A stretch of 64,000 nucleotides of DNA from Paraburkholderia agricolaris. GTDB taxonomy: Bacteria > Pseudomonadota > Gammaproteobacteria > Burkholderiales > Burkholderiaceae. Below, in pieces: positions 9,715 to 17,667 of this stretch; within the stretch, counting starts at the first letter, position 1; each line of letters opens with the position of its first letter. The DNA lies in assembly GCF_009455635.1 (NCBI RefSeq), contig NZ_QPER01000002.1, positions 868,001 through 932,000 of the forward strand, in the 5' to 3' direction. Below the pieces are notes generated by a model that saw only the letters and a program-made list of their open reading frames with translations, searched no databases and had not been told where the DNA came from. The translations under genes and the position numbers were made by a program.

Positions 9715-10696
9715 TCATTTTGCCATGCTGCTGTGCTGCGCAGCTATGTGTCTGAATAATTCGTTGGCGATCGCCACGTCTTCAAGCCCGAGTCCAATTG
9801 AGCGGAAAAAAAACGTGGTGTTGCCCGGAGGGTTTTCTGGCGATGCCGGACACCAGCTCAGGCAGATCGCCAAGCACGCTGTCCGGCGACCAGCCATGCA
9901 ACTGCGCCGCCAGTTTCATTTCCCCGGCACTGCCAGGCGTGGTTGGCCGGTAGTCGCAATAGACCTCCATGCCCGGCAGCCATGCCGGTGGAATTTCGTG
10001 AGCGTTCGCGACGTTCGTACTGATCGACGTAATGAGCGCCGGCTTTGTCAGCCTGTCCTCCGAAATTACCGGTGTGCCTGAGGATGTGCACAACGCCACC
10101 ACGTCCGCATCGCGCAGGCAATCTTCAAGTCTGGTGCAAACCAGCACGCGCTCATCAAGGGCTCCGATCGCGGCGCGCTTTGCTTCGTTCCCGCCAAGCT
10201 CGGGAGAAAACACGCTGATCAGATCCCATGGCCGTAGCGCCGCGAGATGGCGCACATGAGCTTGTCCCACCGCGCCCGCGCCGACAACGGCGAGCCGGCG
10301 CGCGTTCGGTGCCGCAAGGTGATCCACCGCTAGTGCGGTCGCACCGGCAGTGCGCTCGACGGTCAGCAATCCCGCATCGCACCACATCAAAGGCTGCCCC
10401 GTTTCCATCGACATCAGCGCGGTCCATGCGGTGATGACCGGTTTCGACTCAGTCACGATGTACGGCGACAACTTGGCACCGAACGCCTTGGCTTCCGCTA
10501 GCACCCCGAGGTAGGTGATGAAGTCGCCGGCCCCTTGCGGAAAGGGGGTGAAGGTCTGCGCCGGCTGCACCGCGGCGTTGTTCGCAAGCGCGAGAAACAT
10601 GCGTGTCAGCGCACCGCGCACATCGAGATGGGGCAGGGCCTTACGCACTGCGTCCTGTTGGACGATCAACGGGAATACTTTGTCTGTGCTGCTCAT
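9715..10696 (-). pseudogene. Ornithine cyclodeaminase / mu-crystallin family protein, frameshifted near the 3' end
   Basis: It starts at the ATG at 10696 (GGAG 10 nt upstream). The Rossmann core is intact: RRLAVVGAGAVGQAHVRHLA, then DADVVALCTSSGTPVI. The family includes ornithine cyclodeaminase, ketimine reductases and DauB, which reduces an imino or keto acid to the L-amino acid. In the original frame the protein ends at 9782 with LNWTRA. The expected C-terminus FRSIGLGLEDVAIANELFRH lies in the next frame and ends at 9715. The shift maps to an 8-A run at 9806-9813 (T8 on the coding strand); seven bases would restore the frame. It is either a real mutation, slippage or a sequencing error. It is first in an operon with the YheO-type regulator. 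Confidence 0.82.
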
Positions 10697-10751
10697 GGGC
10701 TTGCTCTCCAGATCGTTGCCGGCTTGCGGCGTCAGCACGATTCTAAAGTCA

Positions 10752-10772
10752 AAAAGTCCAATCTGGACTTTT
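10752..10772. promoter_or_regulatory. Perfect 21-bp palindrome, candidate operator
   Basis: AAAAGTCCA-N3-TGGACTTTT is a perfect 9+9 dyad in the 242-bp region between the divergent cyclodeaminase-family gene and the amino-acid binding protein gene. A related half-site (GTCCAG) lies at about 10802. This is where the YheO/DauR-type regulator of the cluster would be expected to bind. There is no T run long enough to suggest a terminator. Confidence 0.65.
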
Positions 10773-10938
10773 ATTTTTGAAAATCGCTTGCAATTACCAA
10801 TGTCCAGAATAGACTGTTGTTCCAGAGCGAGTGTGAGAAGCCCGTCTCCTTTGTTTCTCATGTGGCTTCCAGACGGTGCCCCGTTAGCGACCGTTCTCGC
10901 CCTGAATTCGCGACCCTCCAACCACACTGGGATCCATC

Positions 10939-11727
10939 ATGTCTCTGAAGCTTTCACTGTCATTCTTCGTCGCGGCTGCGTTAATCGGTTCGGTCGGCAC
11001 CGTTAACGCGGAGACTCAAAGCGCCTTGCGTTTCGGTATCGAGGCAGCGTATCCGCCGTTCGAGAGCAAGTCGCCGACGGGGCAATTGCAAGGATTCGAC
11101 GTCGACGTCGGCAATGCGGTTTGTGCAAAGATGGGGGTGAAATGCGAGTGGGTGGAAAACTCGTTCGACGGCTTGATTCCCGCGTTGCAGGCGCGCAAAT
11201 TCGATGTGATCAATTCCGCCATGAACATCACGGACAAGCGTAAGCAGTCCATCGATTTCACGCCGCCGATCTACGTGGTGCCGATCGTGATGGTGGCCCG
11301 GCATGGTTCGTCCTTGCTGCCCGATGTGAAGAGCCTGCAGGGCAAACGCGTCGGTGTCCTGCAGGGATCGTCGCAGGAAGACTTCCTCAAGCATCACTGG
11401 GCGAATGCCGGGGTATCGATCGTCTCGTATCAGGACCAGGATCAGGTGTATGCCGACCTCGTTGCAGGACGACTGGATGCCGCCGTCCAGGAAGCGCAGA
11501 CTGTTGAGGACGGTTTTCTGAATAAACCCTCAGGCAAGGACTATGCGATTGTCGGCCAGCCACTCAGCGATCCGGCAACACTAGGCGAAGGCACCGGTTT
11601 TGGCTTGCGTAAGGGCGACAAGGCGCTGGCCGGAAAGATCGATGCCGCGCTCGACGCTTTGAAGAAGGACGGCACGCTCAGCAATCTTTCGCAGAAGTAT
11701 TTCAAGCGCGACATCATCGCGAAGTAA
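10939..11727 (+). CDS. Amino-acid ABC transporter substrate-binding protein (ArgT/HisJ-like)
   Basis: 262 residues with a signal peptide ending at about residue 25 (GTVNAETQ). The mature protein has the type II periplasmic binding protein pattern of the lysine/arginine/ornithine group: LRFGIEAAYPPFESK, LQGFDVDVGNAVC, WDGLIPALQ-type (here FDGLIPALQARKFD), MNITDKRKQSIDFT and GFGLRKGDKALA. It delivers a polar amino acid to an inner-membrane permease, but no permease or ATPase is encoded nearby. It therefore either uses a transporter elsewhere or acts as a sensor. It is separated by 3 nt from the dehydrogenase gene at 11731, so the two are cotranscribed. Confidence 0.93.
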   Translation: MSLKLSLSFFVAAALIGSVGTVNAETQSALRFGIEAAYPPFESKSPTGQLQGFDVDVGNAVCAKMGVKCEWVENSFDGLIPALQARKFDVINSAMNITDKRKQSIDFTPPIYVVPIVMVARHGSSLLPDVKSLQGKRVGVLQGSSQEDFLKHHWANAGVSIVSYQDQDQVYADLVAGRLDAAVQEAQTVEDGFLNKPSGKDYAIVGQPLSDPATLGEGTGFGLRKGDKALAGKIDAALDALKKDGTLSNLSQKYFKRDIIAK

Positions 11728-11730
11728 CTT

Positions 11731-12972
11731 ATGGATTTCGATGTAATCGTGTTGGGCGCCGGGATCGTTGGCGTGTCGTCGGCGCTGCATCTGCAGGATC
11801 GTGGCCGCCGCGTGGCGCTCGTCGATCGGCGCGGCCCTGGTGAAGAGACCAGTTTCGGCAATGCAGGGTTGATCGAGCGGTCGTCGGTGGTCCCTTACGC
11901 GTTTCCGCGCGATTTCGGAACACTGCTGCGCTACATGCGCAATCGTTCGATCGACCTGTACTGGGACTATAAGGCCGTGCCGTCTTTTGCCGCGTGGCTC
12001 GCGCGATTCTGGTGGGAGTCGTCGCCGGAGCGGTTGGAAGCGGCCGCGCGCGACATGCTGCCGTTGATCCGCCAGAGCGTCGACGAACACGACGTGCTGA
12101 TCGAGCGTGCCGGTCTTCAGAGACTCGCGCATGACGGCGGCTGGATCGAGGCATTTCGCACGCGCTCCGAATATGAACGGCAAGCATCAGCCGCCGAAGT
12201 CACCGCGAGTCAATATGGGTTGCGCGTGGCGACGCTCGATGCCGCGCGGCTGCTGGCGCGCGAGCCTGGGTTGGGCAGCGGTTTTTGTGGCGCTTTGCAT
12301 TGGCAGGACCCGAAGAGTATTTCCAACCCAGGCGCGTTGACGAAGGGATATGCGCGGCTGTTCGAGGATGGCGGCGGAACGTTGCTGACCGGAGAGGCAA
12401 GTACGGTGCGTCAGGAGGCCGATGCGTGGACCGTGCAGACGTCTCAGGGCAGGATCAGTGCCAACGAGGTGGTCGTGGCACTCGGCCCGTGGTCCGATAA
12501 AGTTTTTGAGCCGCTCGGATATCGCATACCGCTGCGCGCGAAGCGCGGCTATCACATGCACTACGAGGCCACGAAACCACTGCTCTCGGTACCGCTTGTG
12601 GATACGGAGCGAGGGTATGTGGTCGCGCCAATGGAAGGCCGCTTGCGTTTGACGACGGGTGTTGAAATCGCCCGCCGGGATGCACCGCCAACGGGTATTC
12701 AACTTGCGCGCGCAGAAAGCGTCGCCCGGCCGGTTTTCGGTTTGGGGCGCCGGCTGGACGACGCGCCATGGATCGGCTTGCGTCCCTGCACGCCAGACAT
12801 GCGGCCCGTCATTGGGCGAGCGCCTCGCCATCGAGGACTCTGGTTCGCGTTTGGCCACAATCACCACGGATTGACGATTGGTCCCGTGACGGGCCGTTTG
12901 CTGGCGGAGATGATGACGGGCGCGACGCCCTGCGCCGATCCCTATCCGTTTCGTCCCGAGCGGTTCCGGTAA
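11731..12972 (+). CDS. FAD-dependent D-amino-acid dehydrogenase, DadA-like
   Basis: 413 residues. The N-terminus MDFDVIVLGAGIVGVSSALHL is a dinucleotide-binding fold. ETSFGNAGLIE matches the DadA signature after the FAD loop (ETSFANAGQ in DadA), and the C-terminus FGHNHHGLTIGPVTGRLLAE closes the FAD site. The family oxidises D-amino acids to 2-oxo acids plus ammonia and passes electrons to the quinone pool at the inner membrane. Together with the reductase at 9715-10696 it could turn a D-amino acid into the L-form, as DauA and DauB do for D-arginine, though this protein looks closer to DadA than to DauA. It lies 3 nt after the binding-protein gene. Confidence 0.9.
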   Translation: MDFDVIVLGAGIVGVSSALHLQDRGRRVALVDRRGPGEETSFGNAGLIERSSVVPYAFPRDFGTLLRYMRNRSIDLYWDYKAVPSFAAWLARFWWESSPERLEAAARDMLPLIRQSVDEHDVLIERAGLQRLAHDGGWIEAFRTRSEYERQASAAEVTASQYGLRVATLDAARLLAREPGLGSGFCGALHWQDPKSISNPGALTKGYARLFEDGGGTLLTGEASTVRQEADAWTVQTSQGRISANEVVVALGPWSDKVFEPLGYRIPLRAKRGYHMHYEATKPLLSVPLVDTERGYVVAPMEGRLRLTTGVEIARRDAPPTGIQLARAESVARPVFGLGRRLDDAPWIGLRPCTPDMRPVIGRAPRHRGLWFAFGHNHHGLTIGPVTGRLLAEMMTGATPCADPYPFRPERFR

Positions 12973-12983
12973 GCGAGCCAGCT

Positions 12984-13208
12984 ATGTCGTATATCAAGCC
13001 GAAGTCGGTAACGACCGCGCTGCTGAAGTACGACCTGCCGATCTCGTCGGTGGAGTTTTGCACTACGCTGATCGAACAAACCGGCGTGATGTTCACACCG
13101 GGCAGTGCGCTCGATATGGAAGGCTATGTGCGCGTTGGGTATGCGAATAATCGGCAGGTGCTCGAAACAGGGTTGGCCAGAGTATCCGGATTCCTGGCTC
13201 ATTCCTGA
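12984..13208 (+). pseudogene. C-terminal fragment of a class I/II aminotransferase
   Basis: 74 codons beginning MSYIKPKSVTTALLKYDLP and continuing with TGVMFTPGSALDMEGYVRVG. This is the last fifth of an alanine/aspartate-type PLP aminotransferase; complete proteins are about 380 residues. The PLP lysine and most of the fold are missing. The normally conserved Gly of the KPxxGTTALL segment is Val here. It begins 11 nt after the DadA-like gene, in the same direction, with no N-terminal part upstream in any frame. It is best read as the remnant of a gene that once belonged to this amino-acid operon. Confidence 0.75.
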
Positions 13209-13486
13209 GTATCGCACCAGCGGTTATAACTGTTGCGTTCGGCTTCCAATTATTTGTCATACAAATAGATGTGCTACGTCTTTCGCGGGAAAGTTAATCC
13301 TTCTTTATCTCTTAATTCCGCATTTGGGTTTGTCGATCGTGGCAGTGTTCGCTATCGAGCCAATATGGTCGGGCCTCTCTGAAAATAATTTAATCTCGCA
13401 AAGGTTTGCGGGAGATTTAATTTTTCTATTTAATTAATGCTTTCGAAAATCAACCGGATCGAAGTTTATTTCTGCGGCTAACCGGC

Positions 13487-13514
13487 AAAAAAAAGCCGAC
13501 ACATTGTGTCGGCT
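13487..13514 (-). terminator. Intrinsic terminator on the minus strand
   Basis: AGCCGACAC (13494-13502) pairs perfectly with GTGTCGGCT (13506-13514) around 3 nt. On the minus strand the stem is followed by eight T (13487-13494). No annotated minus-strand gene lies upstream of it within 500 bp, so it may end a small RNA. Confidence 0.75.
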
Positions 13515-13580
13515 GAAAAGACTCTGGCGTCCGAGGATTGCATGCCAGAACCTGAGAGACGGTAGTCAGTCAATTTTACG
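13487..13580 (-). ncRNA. Candidate small RNA ending at the intrinsic terminator
   Basis: On the minus strand a TAAAAT hexamer at about 13574-13579 could serve as a -10, with a poor -35. About 90 nt follow, containing a 6-bp stem (13523-13528 with 13544-13549) and then the strong terminator at 13487-13514. The length and architecture are typical of an intergenic sRNA. The evidence is structural only, and the 5' end is a guess. Confidence 0.35.
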
Positions 13581-13770
13581 AATTCAGTACGGGTGGCGGA
13601 CATTTTTGCCGCATGCTTAAATTTAACAATTTCGCGCCGGGTCGTTGCAGAACAAGCTTGTCTTTTTAGATAGACGACTTCGCTGGGGAGAGATCATAAA
13701 CTAAAAGCCTCGGTTGAGCATAAAGGCGTCAAAAAATTTTGTTGATCGGGCGTCACCGAATTCAATGTCA

Positions 13771-13800
13771 GGAAATCCTTACGTTGGCGTAGGGATTTCC
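13771..13800. repeat. 13-bp inverted repeat, 4-nt loop
   Basis: GGAAATCCTTACG and CGTAGGGATTTCC pair over 13 bp (one T-G wobble) around TTGG. No T run follows on either strand. It could be an RNA structure or a protein site of unknown role. Confidence 0.6.
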
Positions 13801-14080
13801 TTGGTTGAATGCTATCTCGTCCTAATAGCGCGTGTTGTGATCGCGTAGTGAGTCAATTGGGCGTTATTACACTGTAGTGGCAAGTCCCGCCGTACTGTAC
13901 TGACTGGTTAGTAACGATACTTTATGAATAGGCGGCCCAGGAAGCATACAGAAAGGCTCATAAGCGCGCTCGTGAAAACACTGCACGGCATATTGACCGC
14001 TTTTAAGTAAGGCCTGAATTCAGCAGGGTCCCTCGCACTGGCGCTATGCTAACGGCTTCGCCTACCTCGAGGAATGACTG

Positions 14081-14788
14081 ATGACACAGACCACAGGATC
14101 GATGATCACGTTTCACCGGCCGGACGGCAAGGAAGTCCAGGGCTATCTGGCGAGGCCGCATAAAGCAGAAGGCGCGCCTGCCATCGTCGTGATTCAGGAG
14201 TGGTGGGGGTTGAACGACCAGATCCGCGGGGTGGCCGACCGTCTCGCGCAAGCCGGCTATCTGGCGCTGGTGCCCGATCTTTACCGCGGCAAATCGACGG
14301 TGGAGGAAGAAGAGGCACACCATCTGATGAGCGGGCTCAATTTCGGCGACGCCGCTACTCAGGACGTGCGGGGCGCTGTCCAGTACCTGAAGCAGCATGC
14401 GGCGAGCGTCGGTGTGACCGGTTATTGCATGGGTGGCGCGCTCACCTGGCTATCGCTATGCAATATCCCGGAGGTGGCGGCCGGCGTGGTGTGGTACGGC
14501 TTTCCGCCGCTCGAATACATCGACGCATCGAAAATCAAGGTTCCTGTTCTTGGTCATTGGGCGACCCAGGACGAGTTCTTCCCGGCAGAGACGGTCGATG
14601 CATTGGAGGCGAAGCTCATCGCAGCCAATGTCGACGTCGAGTTTCATCGCTATCTCGCGCATCACTCGTTCGCTAACGAGACGGCAGTCGGGCCGGGCCG
14701 CATCTCCCGGACCCAGTTTGATCCGGTCTGGGCGCAGCGGGCCTGGGACCGCACCCTGACGTTCTTCGGCCGTACGCTCTGGAAGTGA
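14081..14788 (+). CDS. Dienelactone hydrolase family protein
   Basis: 235 residues of the usual family length, predicted cytoplasmic (no signal peptide). GYCMGGA places the nucleophile Cys116 in the GxCxGG elbow. Asp164 (TQDEFF) and a His at 194-195 (LAHHSFAN) complete the catalytic triad, and Glu40 of VVIQEWWGL is the residue that holds the cysteine in dienelactone hydrolases. The family opens dienelactones in chlorocatechol breakdown, but most members act as broad esterases. No catechol-pathway genes are near, so the substrate is open. Confidence 0.93.
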   Translation: MTQTTGSMITFHRPDGKEVQGYLARPHKAEGAPAIVVIQEWWGLNDQIRGVADRLAQAGYLALVPDLYRGKSTVEEEEAHHLMSGLNFGDAATQDVRGAVQYLKQHAASVGVTGYCMGGALTWLSLCNIPEVAAGVVWYGFPPLEYIDASKIKVPVLGHWATQDEFFPAETVDALEAKLIAANVDVEFHRYLAHHSFANETAVGPGRISRTQFDPVWAQRAWDRTLTFFGRTLWK

Positions 14789-14968
14789 CCGGCGAGCGCG
14801 AGCCTGCACTGCATGCCGGGCGCAATGATCCTCACGCGCCCATCAAGCGGGGTTTGGCCATTGCCAAAGCGCCGCTCGCCAATCAGGCCGTGGCGGGCGG
14901 TGCAACCGATGGTTGCGCCTCAGCGCCGCTCGAAGATCCGAAGCGCAGGCCCGCGCGCCCACACTGGC

Positions 14969-15571
14969 CTATGAGGATAACCAGCCACGCCCGATCGGCC
15001 ACGCCAGCAGCTTGCGGTACACGGTGACAAGGCCGCGCATTACCGTGGCGCCTGCCAGCCGCCACAGCGGCGCGATCAGCAGATAGGCCACGCATGCCAT
15101 GCCTACGGCGCCAACCATGTCGAGCGGGAAATGCACGCCGACAAAGATGCGCGCCCACGCCACCGCGAGACCGGACAGCAGGATCAGCATGCCGTACCGT
15201 CTCATGCCACCCAGCAACAAGCTCAGTGCGATGCACGAGATTATCGTCCCATGGTCGCTTGGGAACGATGGGTCGGGTGCGTGTTCCAGAAACGTATGGC
15301 CAAGTCCGATCACGAAAGGCCGGGGATGTGGCCAAACCAGACCGACAATCTGATTGAGTCCAAGGGCGAGCAGGGTTACGCAAAACGCGCGCACCGCGAC
15401 TTCGCGCTGACGCTCGTCGCCGAAGAGCCATATCGCGATCAGCGACAGCGGAACGAGATAAATGACGTATTCCGCAATCATGCGCGCCATGTCGATTTGC
15501 CAGGCTGGCGTCGACGGCGTTGCATTGATCATCAGAAAGAGCGCCTGATTGAAGGCTTCGAGTGGATTCAT
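14969..15571 (-). CDS. PAP2-family phosphatase, undecaprenyl-diphosphatase (BcrC-like)
   Basis: 200 residues with about five membrane segments. The three PAP2 phosphatase motifs are present: WPHPRPF (a KxxxxxxRP-like site at residues 79-85), PSFPSDHGT (PSGH-like) and ARIFVGVHFPLDMVGA (SRxxxxxHxxxD-like). BcrC-type enzymes remove a phosphate from undecaprenyl diphosphate on the outer face of the inner membrane, recycling the peptidoglycan lipid carrier and giving bacitracin tolerance. The gene is single, on the minus strand between plus-strand neighbours. Confidence 0.9.
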   Translation of the reverse strand: MNPLEAFNQALFLMINATPSTPAWQIDMARMIAEYVIYLVPLSLIAIWLFGDERQREVAVRAFCVTLLALGLNQIVGLVWPHPRPFVIGLGHTFLEHAPDPSFPSDHGTIISCIALSLLLGGMRRYGMLILLSGLAVAWARIFVGVHFPLDMVGAVGMACVAYLLIAPLWRLAGATVMRGLVTVYRKLLAWPIGRGWLSS

Positions 15572-15790
15572 GCAGGGAGGTTTTTGAGGGACATGTGATG
15601 AAGCACGTCCAGGATCTTAGCGGGTTCAGCTTAGGAAATGCTTAGGCGCGGGCAGAAGCAATTGATCGAATCGTCTGTTGCGGGCGGCGGTGCATCTTGT
15701 GAGCCGCCACCGGCGGTGCCCTCGCGCACCGGCGTGTGGAGCGCCTCACCGTTTCAACACGATGCGGCAGACGGGTACAATCTTTTAGGT

Positions 15791-16348
15791 ATGAGCAGCC
15801 TGACTCTCACTTCTCTCGCCCTCGGAATCGCACTGAAGCGCTGGCGCTTGCTGCATCGCGTGAAGCAGACGCACGCAGCCGAGATGTTCGGTGTGGCCCA
15901 ATCCACCGTCTCGCGGTGGGAAGCCGGCCTTCAGGACATGGAGCCAACGGAGCGGGCGCGGGCGGAAAGACTGCTGGCGGCGCGCCTCGAATCAGCTGCC
16001 GACCGGGCTCTCGAGCGGCTCGTTGCCGAAAGCCCGCGTGAAGTTCATCTGGTTTGCGACCTCACACATCGTCTGCTGGCGTGCTCGTCGGCGCGTGCCG
16101 TTGAATTCAGCGTGCCTCTAAGCACTCTGCTGGGGCGTTCACTGTGGCGCTACGCAACGCCTGAGATCGTGGCGCAAGAACTTTTGCTCGACGATTGCGG
16201 TTGGCGCAGCGTGCTCGCGCCTGCGCCGTTGGAGTTCGGCAGTGGCGTCAATCATTCGCCGCAGGTGCCGATTCGCGAAAGCCGCTGCCGCTGGACCCGC
16301 ATGACGCTCTCCGACGGCACAGCCGTGCGTCTCGTCGAAACGCTGTAG
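15791..16348 (+). CDS. XRE-type HTH transcriptional regulator
   Basis: 185 residues from the ATG at 15791; an upstream start at 15638 would add 51 residues of low-complexity sequence. Residues about 8-60 form a Cro/C1-type HTH (LALGIALKRWRLLHRVKQTHA, shown in part, then MFGVAQSTVSRWEAGLQDM). The C-terminal 100 residues (REVHLVCDLTHRLLACSSAR, then LLGRSLWRYATPEIV) resemble a small PAS-like sensing domain as found in Burkholderia regulators of this size. It precedes the HD-GNAT gene by 165 bp in the same direction. Its target is unknown. Confidence 0.85.
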   Translation: MSSLTLTSLALGIALKRWRLLHRVKQTHAAEMFGVAQSTVSRWEAGLQDMEPTERARAERLLAARLESAADRALERLVAESPREVHLVCDLTHRLLACSSARAVEFSVPLSTLLGRSLWRYATPEIVAQELLLDDCGWRSVLAPAPLEFGSGVNHSPQVPIRESRCRWTRMTLSDGTAVRLVETL

Positions 16349-16513
16349 CCGGGTTCATCGCTAAACCGTCCGTCTCGCGGAGCGCATATTTTATGCGTGT
16401 ACTGCCCGATGCGATACCGGTACGATCGGCGGCGGAAAATCTTGCAAATCCAGTTCGTCGAGGTTGGTCGAGTCGACAGGAAGGGTCGTATAGGGACCGC
16501 CGGAGAAGACTAT

Positions 16514-17596
16514 ATGAGCATCAAACATCTGAAAGGAAAGCTCGCGTTTCTGCGCGAAGCGGAAAAACTCAAAGACGTGCTGAGAACTGCGTACACCTCG
16601 TCGGGTCGCAACGAGAGCACGGCGGAACACAGTTGGCGCTTGTGTCTGATGGCGATCACCTTCGAAGAGGAATTAGGCGATCTGGATTTCGTCAGGGTTC
16701 TGAAGATGTGCGTGATCCACGATCTCGGCGAGGCACTTCATGGTGACGTTCCGGCGATCGAGCAGCACGCGCATCCGAACAAGAGCGAGCAGGAGCGGCG
16801 CGATCTGGTGACACTGACTCGCGAACTCGATGCATCGACCGGCGCAGGCATCCTGTCGCTATGGGATGAGTACGAACGCGCCGCCTCGCCGGAGGCCCGG
16901 GCCGTTAAGGCACTGGATAAGCTTGAAACGCTGCTGCAGCACAATCAGGGGAAAAACCCTGGAAATTTCGACTACGAATTCAATCTCGGATATGGCCGGA
17001 AGTACACGGACGCAACGGCGTTGTTCCAGGCACTTCGCGCGATGATCGACGACGAGACTCGCCTCAACATGAAAAAGGAATCCCGCACTCAGGCACTCAG
17101 AATCCGCGACGAATTACCCGCAGATGCGCCAGCAATCGAGCAACTCACGATCGCTGCGTTTGAGCATGCACCGCATACGAATGGCGCAGAGCATTTCATC
17201 GTGAATGCATTACGTCGCGCGGGGCAACTGTCGATTTCGCTTGTCGCGTTAGATGAATACGGGATCGTCGGGCATGTTGCGCTTTCCCCGGTCGCGATCT
17301 CCGACGGCGCAACGGGTTGGTACGGTTTGGGCCCAATTTCAGTGTCGCCCGGCCGTCAAGGGCAGCGTATCGGATCGCAACTGATGGAGTCGGCACTGTC
17401 CGAATTGCGGCGCCTGGGCGCCAGCGGTTGCGTGGTGCTCGGCGACCCGGCCTATTACGGGCGCTTCGGTTTTACGGCTATGCCTCATCTTGTGCTGCCG
17501 GGTGTCCCGCCCGAGTATTTTCAGGCAATTTTACTTGCCGGCGCCTGGCCCGCGGGCGATGTGACCTATCACGAGGCATTCAACGCCACCGTCTGA
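16514..17596 (+). CDS. HD-domain phosphohydrolase fused to GNAT acetyltransferase
   Basis: 360 residues from the ATG at 16514 (GGAG 10 nt upstream). Residues 1-190 are an HD domain of the YfbR/HD_3 type with the metal ligands in order: His39 (TAEHSWR), His69-Asp70 (IHDLGE) and Asp135 (KALDKLE). Relatives are 5'-deoxynucleotidases. Residues about 195-360 are a YhbS-like GNAT domain: LRIRDELPADAPAIEQL, the acetyl-CoA loop VSPGRQGQRIGSQLM, and LGDPAYYGRFGF. The two are normally separate proteins of about 190 and 170 residues. Here the join is seamless in one frame, so it is either a true fusion or a lost stop codon. Confidence 0.9.
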   Translation: MSIKHLKGKLAFLREAEKLKDVLRTAYTSSGRNESTAEHSWRLCLMAITFEEELGDLDFVRVLKMCVIHDLGEALHGDVPAIEQHAHPNKSEQERRDLVTLTRELDASTGAGILSLWDEYERAASPEARAVKALDKLETLLQHNQGKNPGNFDYEFNLGYGRKYTDATALFQALRAMIDDETRLNMKKESRTQALRIRDELPADAPAIEQLTIAAFEHAPHTNGAEHFIVNALRRAGQLSISLVALDEYGIVGHVALSPVAISDGATGWYGLGPISVSPGRQGQRIGSQLMESALSELRRLGASGCVVLGDPAYYGRFGFTAMPHLVLPGVPPEYFQAILLAGAWPAGDVTYHEAFNATV

Positions 17597-17667
17597 GGCT
17601 GACGCATTGTCCTCGAATCAGCGCGGCAACCTGCGCGATTGCCGCGCAGTCGCCACTCAGTTGCCGC

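Larger units (their letters stand above)
13209..14080. other. Long intergenic region with hairpins and a possible minus-strand small RNA
   Basis: 872 bp, AT-rich in its first half, with no convincing protein gene; a 110-codon ORF overlapping the aminotransferase fragment has no ribosome site. It contains an intrinsic-terminator-like hairpin facing the minus strand at 13487-13514, a small stem at 13523-13549 and a 13-bp hairpin at 13771-13800. These are listed separately. Confidence 0.6.

Noticed and set aside
13105..13437. 110-codon ORF after the aminotransferase fragment
   Set aside because: It overlaps the fragment in another frame and runs into AT-rich non-coding DNA; no ribosome site.
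13501..13560. Possible glycine-type riboswitch (segment CCTGAGAGAC near an amino-acid operon)
   Set aside because: The conserved core and second stem are absent and no gene follows in a suitable orientation.
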